Shown one piece after another: positions 18,893 to 28,270 of a stretch of 64,000 bases of DNA. The notes under the pieces are model-generated. The model had not been told where the DNA came from. It saw nothing but the letters and a program-made list of their open reading frames with translations, and did no database searches. The stretch's first letter is position 1. Each line of letters opens with the position of its first letter. Location: NCBI GenBank assembly GCA_903904685.1, contig CAIVDS010000064.1:62001-126000 (forward strand), in the 5' to 3' direction. The translations under genes were made by a program, and so were the position numbers. This stretch comes from an uncultured Verrucomicrobiota bacterium. Its GTDB lineage: Bacteria > Verrucomicrobiota > Verrucomicrobiia > Opitutales > Opitutaceae.

Positions 18893-20500
18893 TCAGCGCC
18901 GGGCGCCACGCATAAGTCGACTTTTTGGCTTCTCAGGGGCTGCTGCCTCGGCAAGCGCCTTCTCATCGAAGAGCGCCGAATAAACGTAAGGGAATCCATC
19001 GAGCTTTTTGCGCTCGATCGTTGCACCGATGAAACGCTCAATGGATCGGGCGTCTCGCACGTCATCCTCGGTCACGAGGGTAAATGCGTCGCCCGAGGCA
19101 TGGGCGCGACCGGTGCGGCCGATGCGATGCACATAGTCCTCGGGATTTTCCGGCACGTCGTAGTTGATGACATGCGACACCCCGGCGATATCGAGGCCGC
19201 GCGCCGCGATGTCGGTGGCGACGAGCACTTCAAACCTGCCATCCTTAAACCCCTGCAATGCCTCGACACGCTCGCGCTGGTTACGATCGGAATGAATGAC
19301 TCCGACGGAATGTTTCTCCGCCTGCAGACGATGCGCGATGCGGTCGGCGCCCATCTTGGTACGCGTGAAAATAATGATGCTCTTAAAATCGGTGCGCCTA
19401 AGCAGCTCGATCAAAAGATCAAACTTTTGCGAGGCGACGGCCGGATAGAACGCATGGGCGATCGTCTCGGCAGGAGAACGACGCTGCCCGATCTTGATTT
19501 CCACGGGTTCGCGTAGCGCCCAACTCGAAAGCTGCGCCAATTCCGGAGGCATCGTGGCACTAAAAAACAAAGTCTGCCGCGCCTGGGGGCATTTTTGAAT
19601 GATGCGCTTCACGTCGGGCAAGAAGCCCATGTCGAGCATGCGATCCACCTCATCAAGGACGAGAATCTCAATGTCACCCAGTTTCACGTCACCCTGCTCC
19701 ATGTGGTCGAGCAGACGGCCGGGTGTGGCCGCGAGCACATCAATGCCGCGCCGAAGGTCATCACGTTGCTTGCCGTAGCCAACGCCGCCATAAACGACGG
19801 TCGCGGTAATGTCGGTGTATTTTGAAAATTTCTGAAACGCTTCCTCAACCTGCAACGCAAGTTCGCGTGTGGGTTCGAGCACCAAAACGCGCATTTTCCC
19901 GTGAGAACCGAGCTTGTGAATGATCGGAAGGGCAAATGCCGCGGTCTTGCCCGTGCCCGTTTGGGCGGAACCGATGACATCCTTGCCAGAAAGAATCACG
20001 GGGATCGCCTGTGTCTGAATTGGCGTAGGCTCGGCGTAACCCATTTCAGTCACGCCAAACGCGAGCGCATCGTTAAGACCGAGCTTGGAAAACGCGTTAT
20101 CCTGCGGAGGAACGACCACTGCGGAAACCGGCTTTATCGGCGCGCGGCTTGGACCATCGAACGACTGGTCGATGACAGGGCGCTCTGGTTTTGCTGGGCG
20201 AGACGACTGTAAACCAACGCCGTTGCGTGCGCCATGATCCTTACGCGGACGCGAGCCTTCGTAGCCACCGCGGCTTTGCTGTCCTTGACTGGGACCACGC
20301 CCACTACCATGAGCAAGTTTACCCGATGAGTGACCACCCTGCGCCGGCTTGGACCCGCGCTCGCGTGGCGCTTCGTAACGAGGGGCAGACGCCGCGGGTT
20401 TGGTTTTACCGTAAGCAGGATGACCGCCGGACGTCACCGGCTTGGCCTTGGGCGAAGAAGCGAACTTATCGCGCAGCTTCGTGATAATCTTTCGTAGCAT
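18893..20500 (-). CDS. DEAD-box ATP-dependent RNA helicase, RhlE-like
   Basis: A 535-aa helicase. An N-terminal region of about 135 residues is basic and low in complexity (Gly, Ser, Arg, Lys). The Q motif then leads into motif I AQTGTGKTAAFALPI, motif Ia PTRELALQ, motif II as DEVD (VLDEVDRMLDMGFLPD) instead of DEAD, motif III SAT, and the C-terminal motifs VATDIAARGLD and HRIGRTGRA. Such enzymes unwind short RNA duplexes in ribosome assembly or mRNA decay, often in the cold. The Ala-to-Val change in motif II is unusual but keeps both acidic residues. Confidence 0.92.
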   Translation of the reverse strand: MLRKIITKLRDKFASSPKAKPVTSGGHPAYGKTKPAASAPRYEAPRERGSKPAQGGHSSGKLAHGSGRGPSQGQQSRGGYEGSRPRKDHGARNGVGLQSSRPAKPERPVIDQSFDGPSRAPIKPVSAVVVPPQDNAFSKLGLNDALAFGVTEMGYAEPTPIQTQAIPVILSGKDVIGSAQTGTGKTAAFALPIIHKLGSHGKMRVLVLEPTRELALQVEEAFQKFSKYTDITATVVYGGVGYGKQRDDLRRGIDVLAATPGRLLDHMEQGDVKLGDIEILVLDEVDRMLDMGFLPDVKRIIQKCPQARQTLFFSATMPPELAQLSSWALREPVEIKIGQRRSPAETIAHAFYPAVASQKFDLLIELLRRTDFKSIIIFTRTKMGADRIAHRLQAEKHSVGVIHSDRNQRERVEALQGFKDGRFEVLVATDIAARGLDIAGVSHVINYDVPENPEDYVHRIGRTGRAHASGDAFTLVTEDDVRDARSIERFIGATIERKKLDGFPYVYSALFDEKALAEAAAPEKPKSRLMRGARR

Positions 20501-20644
20501 GAATGAACGGGTTAAAGGTCGAAGCCTCTCCTAAACGCCCGACTTTGCAATCCCGGATGTAGAGGGGGCCGTCTTCAACAAAAACCAACCGACGCTTAAC
20601 ACGGACACATAAATCGTAACACTTATGATTACATAATAAACTCC

Positions 20645-20666
20645 TCCCTGAGGAAAACCTCAGGGA
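20645..20666. other. Perfect 9-bp hairpin in the divergent rhlE/yfgM intergenic region
   Basis: TCCCTGAGG / CCTCAGGGA with an AAAA loop, followed on the plus strand by ATTTTATT. It lies 73 bp before the YfgM-like gene and 145 bp before the helicase start. It could be an intrinsic terminator of a short plus-strand transcript, or a leader structure of the helicase mRNA on the minus strand. The sequence alone does not decide. Confidence 0.5.
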
Positions 20667-20738
20667 ATTTTATTGGAACTCCCTGCTTTACGCCCTGCAT
20701 GGTATCTGTTCCGGTGAAGGTTTACCAACGCTCAAGCC

Positions 20739-21416
20739 ATGCCCATGACTCCGCCCAACGCTGCTCCTTCCTCTCCCGCCGGTGACGACCGCAATCTCGT
20801 GCCGGTCGATGAAAACTACATCGCTCCCAGTTTTGAGGATCGTCTGGCTCTGTTTTGGGCGAAAAATTCCAAGTCGGTGCTGACCGTGTGCGTGCTCGTC
20901 CTGCTGGCGGTTCTGGCCAAGGGCGGTTACGAGATTTATACCGCCAAGCATGAAAGGGACATTGCTGCCGCTTATGCCGCGGCTTCGACAGACGCCCAGC
21001 TCAAGACCTTTATTGCAGAGCACGGCACCCATCAGCTAGCCGGTGTCGCCCAGCTCCACCTTGCCGATAACGCTTATGCGTCCGGTCATTTCGCCGATGC
21101 CCAGTCTGGTTACGAAAAAGCCGCCGGAGTTCTCGGTGGAACGATCTTTGGTCAACGCGCCCGTCTTGGCTCAGCGGTATCGCTCTTGCAGGCCGGTAAG
21201 CCCACGGAAGGCGAAGCTGCGCTGAAGCAATTGGTCGGTGATCTCGCGCTCATTAAAGGGATTCGTGCCGAGGCGGCCTATATGCTGGCTGCGCTTGCAA
21301 CCGAAACTGGTCGTTCCGCCGATTCTGCCAAATGGGCTGGCCAAGTGAGTGCGATTGACCCTTCCGGTCAGTGGATGCAGCGCGCGGCAATGTTGCGCGC
21401 CAACCAATCGGAATAA
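20739..21416 (+). CDS. YfgM-like tetratricopeptide membrane protein
   Basis: A 225-aa protein with a cytoplasmic N-terminus, one membrane helix at about residues 46-64 (SVLTVCVLVLLAVLAKGGY) and a soluble helical region of TPR-type repeats (LHLADNAYASGHFADAQSGY, then ARLGSAVSLLQAGKPTEGEA). This is the layout of the YfgM/TPR_21 family, a periplasmic chaperone-like partner of the SecYEG translocon in Escherichia coli. Resemblance is at the level of layout and repeat pattern, so the function is tentative. It starts at ATG 20739. Confidence 0.7.
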   Translation: MPMTPPNAAPSSPAGDDRNLVPVDENYIAPSFEDRLALFWAKNSKSVLTVCVLVLLAVLAKGGYEIYTAKHERDIAAAYAAASTDAQLKTFIAEHGTHQLAGVAQLHLADNAYASGHFADAQSGYEKAAGVLGGTIFGQRARLGSAVSLLQAGKPTEGEAALKQLVGDLALIKGIRAEAAYMLAALATETGRSADSAKWAGQVSAIDPSGQWMQRAAMLRANQSE

Positions 21417-21512
21417 CCGGATAACTTGAGGCCGCTTCTGGCTCGTTCTTTCGGCCCTATGCCTCCAGTGGGATCAATTTTCAGACATACTTGTCTGTGA
21501 AAATTAATAAAA

Positions 21513-21590
21513 TGGTCGGGGCGACAGGATTCGAACCTGCGACCTCCTGGTCCCAAACCAGGCGCTCTACCAGACTAAGCTACACCCCGA
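21513..21590 (-). tRNA. tRNA-Pro (anticodon UGG)
   Basis: A complete cloverleaf on the minus strand: acceptor stem TCGGGGT pairing with GCCCCGA, anticodon stem CCTGG/CCAGG around loop TTTGGGA, giving anticodon TGG at loop positions 3-5, T arm GCAGG TTCGAAT CCTGT, and an encoded CCA end at 21513-21515. UGG reads the CCN proline codons by wobble. Confidence 0.97.
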
Positions 21591-21733
21591 ACGAGCGGTC
21601 ATAAGGTTCCCAACCCCACCTGCGTGTCAATGTAATCTCTTTGAAGTTATGAAACGTTAAAAACTCATATACTCTCTGCTTGCTTAGCCTAGAGTTTCCA
21701 CCTAACTATCAATTTCAAACTTATTTTATTTAA

Positions 21734-22255
21734 ATGGATACCATCTCTCGTGAAAATAACAGTTACCTTCCGGTCGCTGGCGTTATTGTTGGCGTGCTGG
21801 CCCTCGTGCTTGCTGGCGTCGCCCTAGCCAAGATCTCCTCGGCTAAAAAAGAACTGGGTGCTCAAATCGAGCAACAGGTCTCCAAAATCGACGATGCCGA
21901 AGGCAAAGCCGCCAGTGCCGCGACTGCCGCCGACAAGGCCAACAGCAGCGTCAACAAGCTCGCAACGGACACGCAGAACGCGTTTACGTCAGTCGCCCAA
22001 GAGCTGGGTAACATCCGTGGTGAGATCACCAAGGTTCAGGAGTCTGCCAAGGCTCCCGTCAAGGCTGGCAAAGCCGGTTCTAAAGAACCCGCTGTCGCCG
22101 GTCCCGATGAATATGTGATCAAAGCCGGCGACACGTTCGCAAAGATCGCCCGCGCTCATGGCACCACGTTGGCTGATGTGCAGGCGGTCAATCCCGGAGT
22201 TGACTCCGGCAAGCTCAAGGTCGGCCAGAAGATCAAGCTGCCCGCCAAGAAGTAA
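21734..22255 (+). CDS. Membrane-anchored LysM-domain protein
   Basis: A 173-aa protein with a membrane helix at about residues 12-33 (LPVAGVIVGVLALVLAGVAL), a long Ala-rich coiled-coil region (about 38-105), and a C-terminal LysM domain (about 126-170: EYVIKAGDTFAKIARAHGTT, then VNPGVDSGKLKVGQKIKLP). LysM binds N-acetylglucosamine-containing glycans, so the protein probably tethers the inner membrane to peptidoglycan. No catalytic domain is present. It is followed by an intrinsic terminator. Confidence 0.88.
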   Translation: MDTISRENNSYLPVAGVIVGVLALVLAGVALAKISSAKKELGAQIEQQVSKIDDAEGKAASAATAADKANSSVNKLATDTQNAFTSVAQELGNIRGEITKVQESAKAPVKAGKAGSKEPAVAGPDEYVIKAGDTFAKIARAHGTTLADVQAVNPGVDSGKLKVGQKIKLPAKK

Positions 22256-22280
22256 GCGGACATTGATTTAATCTTTATTC

Positions 22281-22315
22281 ACCTCCCCGCCTTCATCGGT
22301 CGGGAGGTTTTTTTT
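22281..22315 (+). terminator. Rho-independent terminator of the LysM gene
   Basis: An imperfect stem ACCTCCCCG / CGGGAGGT with a loop, followed by a run of eight or more T. It ends just before the Nudix gene start at 22320, so that gene needs its own promoter or readthrough. Confidence 0.85.
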
Positions 22316-22319
22316 GCCC

Positions 22320-22904
22320 ATGAGTCCCGTTCCTCCGTCCCGCTGGGAAAAAGGAGCCAGTCGCGTATTGGCGCATACTCGCATCTTCGATGTGTGCGGC
22401 GTGAACTATCGTCATCCGATCCGTAAAACGCTGCGCGAGTTTGTCGTCATTGACGCGCCCGACTGGGTTAATGTCATCGCGCTGACGCCGGATCACCGTC
22501 TCGTGTTTGTGAATCAGTTTCGCTTCGGCGCGGATGCTTTTTCGTGGGAGATTCCCGGCGGGGTGATCGAGCGAGGCGAAGATCCCGTGGCGGCGGGGGT
22601 GCGAGAGTTGCAGGAGGAAACAGGCTTTGTGGGATCGACCTCCCGACTACTTGGCAGCGTAAAGCCCAACCCGGCGATTTTAAACAATACCTGTCATCTC
22701 GTTTTGGTGGAAGGCGCGGTCCGCACGGCTTCGCTGGAGTGGGATGCGGATGAGGAGATCGAGGTGCGAACGCTTCCGGTGGACGAAGCTTATGAGTGGG
22801 CGCACTCTGGGCGTATCACGCATTCGCTGGTACTCAACGGTCTGCTGTTGTTCTCTCCGCGATGGGCGGAATTAAAAGCGGCACATCGACAACCCGAAGG
22901 GTAG
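22320..22904 (+). CDS. Nudix hydrolase (ADP-sugar pyrophosphatase-like)
   Basis: A 194-aa protein. The Nudix box Gx5Ex7REUxEExGU is complete, starting at GGVIERGEDPVAAG and ending in VRELQEETGF (about residues 81-104), and the SWEIPGG lead-in is typical of the ADP-ribose pyrophosphatase (NudF-like) branch. The family cleaves nucleoside diphosphates linked to another moiety, often as housekeeping clean-up, with Mg2+ bound by the Nudix glutamates. ATG 22320 is used; a TTG two codons earlier is less likely. The start lies right at the end of the preceding terminator. Confidence 0.88.
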   Translation: MSPVPPSRWEKGASRVLAHTRIFDVCGVNYRHPIRKTLREFVVIDAPDWVNVIALTPDHRLVFVNQFRFGADAFSWEIPGGVIERGEDPVAAGVRELQEETGFVGSTSRLLGSVKPNPAILNNTCHLVLVEGAVRTASLEWDADEEIEVRTLPVDEAYEWAHSGRITHSLVLNGLLLFSPRWAELKAAHRQPEG

Positions 22905-22966
22905 CTTTTCCCGCTGGCGCCGTTTGACAGAGTCAGGAGTCAGGCTAGCTTCTGAACTCAACCGCA

Positions 22967-24223
22967 ATGTCGTCCGCACTCACGTTTGCCAATCATCCGG
23001 CCATTTTGGAGTCTATTTCTGGCGGCCATCTCCCTGCCCTGCTTGAGTCGGAAATTCGCAAGATTTACGAGCGTAGCCCGCTCTATGCGCAGCGTTACGC
23101 CCTGCACTCCGCCCCGCTGCAGTGGTCGTGCTACCGCGAGATCCCGACGCTTTCAAAAAAAGAGATTGTTGAGCGGGGCCATCAGGCGTTTTTCGCGGAT
23201 TATGCGGTGATCGAGCGCGGCCTCGTGGATCGGAAATTTGAATACGAGTCCACGGGCGGGACCACCCAATCGCCGATGACAGTGATCATGGAGAATGGCT
23301 GGTGGAACGCTCAGACTGCGCGCGCCTATCGTGCTCATCCGTTGCTCGCTCCGTATGCGGACCGGCCGTATCGCAAGTGCGTGCTCGCGCCGGTGGGTTG
23401 CTCAAGCAACATCTGTCCTTACGAAGACCAGCCGTTTCCCCACCGTTATTTTGACGGAACGGTTTACCTGAATCTTACGAGTGATCCCTTCGTGTTTCCC
23501 GAAAGCGAATGGGATCGCATCGTTACCGAACTCCAGGCGACCAAGCCTGAGGTGATCGAAGGCGAGCCGGTTTACCTCGCGCTGCTGGCGCGCGCTGTGA
23601 AAAAACGTCGTGTCACGGTGCCAAGCGTCAAAGTGGTCATTCTCACCTACGGAAAGGCCAGCGTGCAGCACAGTCATCGCATCGCCGAGGTGTTTCCCGC
23701 TCCCCAAGTTGACCTATATGGTTCCACCGAGGCTGGTTATATTTTTATCGGCGGGGCTTTCCATGACGATTCGCGAGTAATAGATGGCAATGTTTTCGTC
23801 GAGTTGGCGCCTTATCGTGATTTGCCCGGAGTGTTTCGGATTTATGTGACGACACGGGACCGTGAGGCCATGCCGTTGTTGCGTTACCATACGGGTGACA
23901 TCGTCCGCCGCTTGCCAACTGGCTATCGTTTGCTGGGGCGTGAAGGCGGGGTGTATTTCCGGCCTGACGGCAGCCTAGTGTCGCCGACGGAGATCGACGC
24001 GGCGTTGCCGCCGGATTTCACATGCTGGCACTACAGTCTTGTGCAGACGACGGAGAATCGGTGGGACTTCCATTATGTAGCGGACGAGGTTGCGCCTCAA
24101 TCCGTCGAGGCGGCGTTGGCGGACGTGCTCGGCTTCGGCTCGCGGGTGGTGGCGTTTCGCCGCCGTTTCATTGCACCGGCGGCGAGCGGAAAATTCGCGC
24201 TCCTTAAGCCTCTGGCGAAGTGA
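22967..24223 (+). CDS. PaaK/CapK-like AMP-forming adenylating enzyme
   Basis: A 418-aa protein of the ANL (acyl-CoA synthetase) superfamily, close in layout to phenylacetate-CoA ligase and CapK proteins. The phosphate-binding loop is ESTGGTTQSPMTV (about residues 88-100), the A5-like motif is LYGSTEAGYIF (about 248-258) and the hinge region is LLRYHTGDIVRRLP. These enzymes activate a carboxylate as acyl-AMP and usually pass it to CoA. The substrate is not apparent and no pathway genes surround it. It is 62 bp downstream of the Nudix gene and probably separate from sdhCAB, 250 bp further on. Confidence 0.8.
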   Translation: MSSALTFANHPAILESISGGHLPALLESEIRKIYERSPLYAQRYALHSAPLQWSCYREIPTLSKKEIVERGHQAFFADYAVIERGLVDRKFEYESTGGTTQSPMTVIMENGWWNAQTARAYRAHPLLAPYADRPYRKCVLAPVGCSSNICPYEDQPFPHRYFDGTVYLNLTSDPFVFPESEWDRIVTELQATKPEVIEGEPVYLALLARAVKKRRVTVPSVKVVILTYGKASVQHSHRIAEVFPAPQVDLYGSTEAGYIFIGGAFHDDSRVIDGNVFVELAPYRDLPGVFRIYVTTRDREAMPLLRYHTGDIVRRLPTGYRLLGREGGVYFRPDGSLVSPTEIDAALPPDFTCWHYSLVQTTENRWDFHYVADEVAPQSVEAALADVLGFGSRVVAFRRRFIAPAASGKFALLKPLAK

Positions 24224-24474
24224 TCCCGCCAAATTCTGCAGGACATATGAAAACGGAGCTTAGCCTAGACGGGGGAGACGTATTTGCCCGCGCAACACCA
24301 GATTCAGCTTCTAAAATCAGTTAGACGGCCTAATACGCAGCGAATTTTTTATACTGGTTTTAAGCCTTCGCTTTACAACGAGGGCTGGGCACCCATACGG
24401 TCCCATCCTTCAGGGCCACTTTGTTCACCTCGGTGGCCGCCTCCTGCTGACCACCTAGACCTTGATTTATTTCG

Positions 24475-25275
24475 ATGAGCCTCATTGGTAATCTCCTCAC
24501 ATCGTCCATTGGACGAAAATTTCTAATGGCTGTAACCGGCGTGATCCTCGTCGGCTTTGCGGCCGGGCACTTGGTGGGCAACCTCCAGATCTTCGGCTCG
24601 CCCGACAAGATCAACGGCTACGCCCATTTTCTTCAGGCGCTCGGGCCGCTGCTTTGGTTGGTGCGGCTTGTTCTGCTCGCCACCGTGGCGGTTCATATCT
24701 GGGCGGCGATGGCGCTCACCCTTGAAAACAGCAAGGCCCGCGGCCCGGCTGGCTACGGCGTCAACAAGGTCATTCAGGCGACGCTCGCTTCTCGCACCAT
24801 GCGTATGACCGGCATCGTGGTCTTCGCTTTCATCATCTACCACATCGCACAGTTCACGCTCGGCGTCGCCAGTCACGACACCTTCAAAAGCAGTCTGCCT
24901 ATGTGGACGATGCAGGAAGATGCCCGCGAGTTTGGCGTGCCGCTGGCCGCCAAGGGCTCGGAAGTCGCCGACGTTTACAGCATGGTTTTCCTCGGTTTTT
25001 CGAATCCCATCGTCTCGATCTTCTATATGATCGCGACCAGCCTGCTCGCGTTTCACCTCCTGCATGGCATCGATTCGCTGTTCCAGACGATCGGCTGGCG
25101 CAATCATCGGTGGTCCTGCTGTCTCCGCAAAGCCGCCGCCGCCTTCTGTTTGCTCTACGCCCTCGGCAGCCTTGCCATCCCGGGCTCGATTTTGACCGGC
25201 CTCCTCAAACCCGCCGCCGGCACTCATGCCGCCAAGGTGATCGCCGCCGCTCCCGCCTCCATCGCCCAACGTTAA
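24475..25275 (+). CDS. sdhC: Succinate dehydrogenase cytochrome b558-type membrane subunit
   Basis: A 266-aa membrane protein with five hydrophobic helices, matching the single-subunit b558 family that anchors type-B succinate:quinone oxidoreductases. Conserved histidines that ligate two b hemes can be seen in GFAAGHLVGN, in VAVHIWAAM, in IIYHIAQF and in AFHLLHGIDSLFQ. It starts at ATG 24475 (MSLIGNLLTSSIGRKF), the usual start of the family. It is first of a three-gene operon with 12 bp to sdhA. It passes electrons from succinate oxidation to menaquinone or ubiquinone in the inner membrane. Confidence 0.93.
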   Translation: MSLIGNLLTSSIGRKFLMAVTGVILVGFAAGHLVGNLQIFGSPDKINGYAHFLQALGPLLWLVRLVLLATVAVHIWAAMALTLENSKARGPAGYGVNKVIQATLASRTMRMTGIVVFAFIIYHIAQFTLGVASHDTFKSSLPMWTMQEDAREFGVPLAAKGSEVADVYSMVFLGFSNPIVSIFYMIATSLLAFHLLHGIDSLFQTIGWRNHRWSCCLRKAAAAFCLLYALGSLAIPGSILTGLLKPAAGTHAAKVIAAAPASIAQR

Positions 25276-25287
25276 ACTTTTCCCGTC

Positions 25288-27210
25288 ATGGCCCAACTCG
25301 ACTCCAAAACTCCCTCCGGCCCGCTTGCTGACAAATGGCGCAAGTATAAGACGGAGATCAAGCTGGTTAATCCCGCCAACAAGCGGAAATACAAGATCAT
25401 CGTCGTCGGTGCCGGCCTCGCCGGTTCATCGGCCTCGGCCACTCTTGCCGAGCTCGGCTACCAAGTGGAGACCTTTGTGTTCCACGACAGCCCCCGCCGC
25501 GCCCATTCCATCGCCGCGCAGGGCGGCATCAACGCCGCCAAGAATTACCAGAACGACGGCGACAGCGTTCACCGCCTTTTCTACGACACCCTCAAGGGCG
25601 GCGACTACCGCGCCCGTGAGGCCAACGTCCACCGCCTCGCCGAGGTTTCTGTCAACATCATCGACCAATGCGTCGCCCAAGGCGTACCTTTCGCTCGCGA
25701 ATACGGCGGCCTTCTCGCCAATCGTTCCTTCGGTGGTGCGCAGGTTTCCCGCACCTTCTATGCGCGCGGCCAGACGGGCCAGCAACTCCTCCTCGGCGCC
25801 TACTCGGCGCTCTCCAAGATGGTCGGTCAAGGCGCGGTGAAACTCCACGTCAATTCCGAGATGCTCGACCTCGTCGTCATCGGCGGCCAAGCCAAGGGTA
25901 TCATCGTCCGCGATCTCGTTACCGGCGAGATCACCCGTCACGCGGCCGATGCCGTCATCCTCGCCACCGGCGGCTACGGCAACGTCTTCAATCTCTCCAC
26001 TTACGCGCGCGGCTCCAACGCCACCGCTATCTGGCGCGCCTACAAACGCGGCGCCTGTTTCGCCAATCCCTGCTACACACAGATCCACCCGACCTGCATC
26101 CCGGTTTCCGGCGATTATCAGTCCAAGCTCACCCTCATGTCGGAGTCCCTCCGCAACGACGGGCGCATCTGGGTTCCCAAGAAAAAAGAAGACTGCGACA
26201 AGGCCCCCGGCGACATCCCCGAAGACGCCCGCGACTACTACCTCGAACGCATCTATCCCAGCTTCGGCAACCTTGCCCCACGCGACGTCGCTTCCCGCGC
26301 CGCCAAACGCGCCTGTGACGATGGTCGCGGTGTCGGTCCCGGCAAACTCGGCGTTTATCTCGACTTCGCCGATGCCATCAAACGCCTCGGCGAGCCCGCC
26401 GTCCGCGAACGCTACGGCAATCTTTTCGACATCTACCACGAGATCACGAACGAGAACGCCTACAAGACCCCCATGCGCATCTACCCCGCCGTGCACTACA
26501 CGATGGGTGGTCTTTGGGTGAACTATGACCTCATGTCCAACGTCCCCGGCCTCTTCGTGCTGGGCGAGGCCAACTTCTCCGACCATGGCGCCAACCGCCT
26601 CGGCGCCTCAGCGCTTATGCAGGGCTTGGCCGACGGTTATTTCGTGGTTCCCTACACCATCGGCAACTACCTCGCCGACATAAAACCCGGCACCCGGCCC
26701 TCCGTCGACGCTCCCGAGTTCCAGGCCGCCGAAAAGAACATCAAGGATATGACCGCTCGCCTCCTTAACGCCAAAGGCAAGGCTCCGGTGAACGAATTCC
26801 ACAAACGCCTCGGCAAACTTATGTGGGATTACTGCGGCATGGCCCGCACCAAGGAAGGTCTCGAAAAAGCCCTCGTGGAAATCCCCAAGCTCCGCGAAGA
26901 GTTCTGGGCCGACGTCAACGTCCCCGGCTCCGGCGCGACCCTTAATCAGGCCCTTGAACGCGCCGGCCGACTGGCCGACTTTTTTGAGCTCGGCGAACTC
27001 ATGTGCCGCGACGCACTCACCCGCGAGGAAAGCTGCGGCGGCCACTTCCGCGAGGAATACCAGCACCCCGACGGCGAGTGCAAACGTGACGACGAGAAGT
27101 TCGCCCACGTCGCCGCCTGGGAATTCCAGGGCGCAGGCACGACCCCGCTCCGCAACGTGGAGCCGCTTAACTACGAATTCACCAAGATGTCCGTGCGCTC
27201 CTACAAATAA
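25288..27210 (+). CDS. sdhA: Succinate dehydrogenase flavoprotein subunit
   Basis: A 640-aa flavoprotein. The FAD site is [20 protein letters not shown] (about residues 34-53), and the covalently flavinylated His is in [15 protein letters not shown]. The substrate-site signatures [14 protein letters not shown] and the C-terminal [11 protein letters not shown] are present. The extended length and sequence are typical of the Bacteroidetes/epsilon/Verrucomicrobia type-B enzymes. It oxidises succinate to fumarate on the cytoplasmic side of the membrane. It is the second gene of sdhCAB, with 44 bp to sdhB. Confidence 0.96.
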   Translation: MAQLDSKTPSGPLADKWRKYKTEIKLVNPANKRKYKIIVVGAGLAGSSASATLAELGYQVETFVFHDSPRRAHSIAAQGGINAAKNYQNDGDSVHRLFYDTLKGGDYRAREANVHRLAEVSVNIIDQCVAQGVPFAREYGGLLANRSFGGAQVSRTFYARGQTGQQLLLGAYSALSKMVGQGAVKLHVNSEMLDLVVIGGQAKGIIVRDLVTGEITRHAADAVILATGGYGNVFNLSTYARGSNATAIWRAYKRGACFANPCYTQIHPTCIPVSGDYQSKLTLMSESLRNDGRIWVPKKKEDCDKAPGDIPEDARDYYLERIYPSFGNLAPRDVASRAAKRACDDGRGVGPGKLGVYLDFADAIKRLGEPAVRERYGNLFDIYHEITNENAYKTPMRIYPAVHYTMGGLWVNYDLMSNVPGLFVLGEANFSDHGANRLGASALMQGLADGYFVVPYTIGNYLADIKPGTRPSVDAPEFQAAEKNIKDMTARLLNAKGKAPVNEFHKRLGKLMWDYCGMARTKEGLEKALVEIPKLREEFWADVNVPGSGATLNQALERAGRLADFFELGELMCRDALTREESCGGHFREEYQHPDGECKRDDEKFAHVAAWEFQGAGTTPLRNVEPLNYEFTKMSVRSYK

Positions 27211-27254
27211 GCCGCGACCGCCGACCCAACACGTAAACCATCAACGATCCCACC

Positions 27255-28067
27255 ATGGTCGCCGAAAAAACTTCCACCAAGAACATCTCCGTCACCCTTC
27301 GCGTCTGGCGCCAGGCCGGTCCCAACACGACAGGCCATTTTGTCGATTATCCGGCGAAGGACCTGAATCCAAACATGTCCTTTCTTGAGATGCTCGACGT
27401 CGTCAACGACGAGCTCGAGCGCAAGGGCGAAGATCCCGTCGCCTTCGCCCACGACTGCCGTGAAGGCATTTGCGGCACCTGCTCGCTCGTCATCAACGGC
27501 AAGCCCCACGGCCCCAACAAAGCCATCGCGAGTTGCCAGACCTACATGCGTTCGTTCAAGGATGGCGAGACGATCGTCGTCGAGCCCTTCCGCGCCAAGC
27601 CCTTCCCGGTGGTGAAAGATCTCATAACCGACCGCTCCGCCTTCGACAAGATCCAGCAGGCCGGCGGCTTCATCAGCGTGCGCACCGGCGCCCCATGTGA
27701 CGCCAACGCCATTCCTATTACCAAGGAAGTGGCTGACCTCGCGATGGACGCCGCCCAGTGCATCGGGTGCGGGGCGTGCGTCGCAGCCTGCAAAAACGCC
27801 TCCGCCATGCTCTTCGTCTCGGCCAAGGTTTCCCAGTTGGGGCTGCTTCCGCAGGGCCAACCCGAGCGCGACACCCGCGTGCTCAACATGGTCGCCACGA
27901 TGGACTCCCTCGGCTTCGGCAACTGCACCAACCAATACGAGTGCAGCGCCGCCTGTCCCAAGACGGTCAGCCACGACTTCATCGCCCGCCTCAACCGCGA
28001 CTATCTGAAGGCCAGCTTCCGTTCCTCCTTCCGCCCGGTCAGCGCCGCCGCCGGTGGCGGTGCCTGA
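27255..28067 (+). CDS. sdhB: Succinate dehydrogenase iron-sulfur subunit
   Basis: A 270-aa protein with the three Fe-S clusters of the family. The [2Fe-2S] cysteines are in [15 protein letters not shown] and the later ASCQTYMR. The [4Fe-4S]/[3Fe-4S] cysteines are in [13 protein letters not shown] and [13 protein letters not shown]. It relays electrons from the SdhA flavin to the SdhC hemes. It is the third and last gene of the operon. No clear terminator follows, although about 200 bp of gene-free sequence does. Confidence 0.96.
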   Translation: MVAEKTSTKNISVTLRVWRQAGPNTTGHFVDYPAKDLNPNMSFLEMLDVVNDELERKGEDPVAFAHDCREGICGTCSLVINGKPHGPNKAIASCQTYMRSFKDGETIVVEPFRAKPFPVVKDLITDRSAFDKIQQAGGFISVRTGAPCDANAIPITKEVADLAMDAAQCIGCGACVAACKNASAMLFVSAKVSQLGLLPQGQPERDTRVLNMVATMDSLGFGNCTNQYECSAACPKTVSHDFIARLNRDYLKASFRSSFRPVSAAAGGGA

Positions 28068-28270
28068 ACGGCTTGCTTGGAAAATCTAGCCAAGACAGGG
28101 AGCCAGCTTTGCGGGATGAGGCACAAAACGAACGAACTTTCCCTGCCCACAAACGGCGGGGCCTGTTAGCAGGGTGCCGTTCTCCTGCGCGTCGTCGTCG
28201 TCAGCGGTCGGATTGTGCGCTCTTCGCCCTCCTTACTGCCGCCATGTCATCTTTGGCGGACTTGAAAATT

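Noticed and set aside
21641-21673. Possible promoter TTGAAG / TATACT before the LysM gene
   Set aside because: The spacer is 21 bp, too long for a standard sigma-70 promoter.
25426-26586. 386-codon frame antisense to sdhA
   Set aside because: Antisense shadow with Gly/Val/Asp-rich composition typical of complementary GC-rich codons.
28068-28270. Gene-free stretch after sdhB, searched for a terminator or small RNA
   Set aside because: A weak inverted repeat (CCCTGCC / GGCGGGG) is present near 28141-28160, but with mismatch and no T run.
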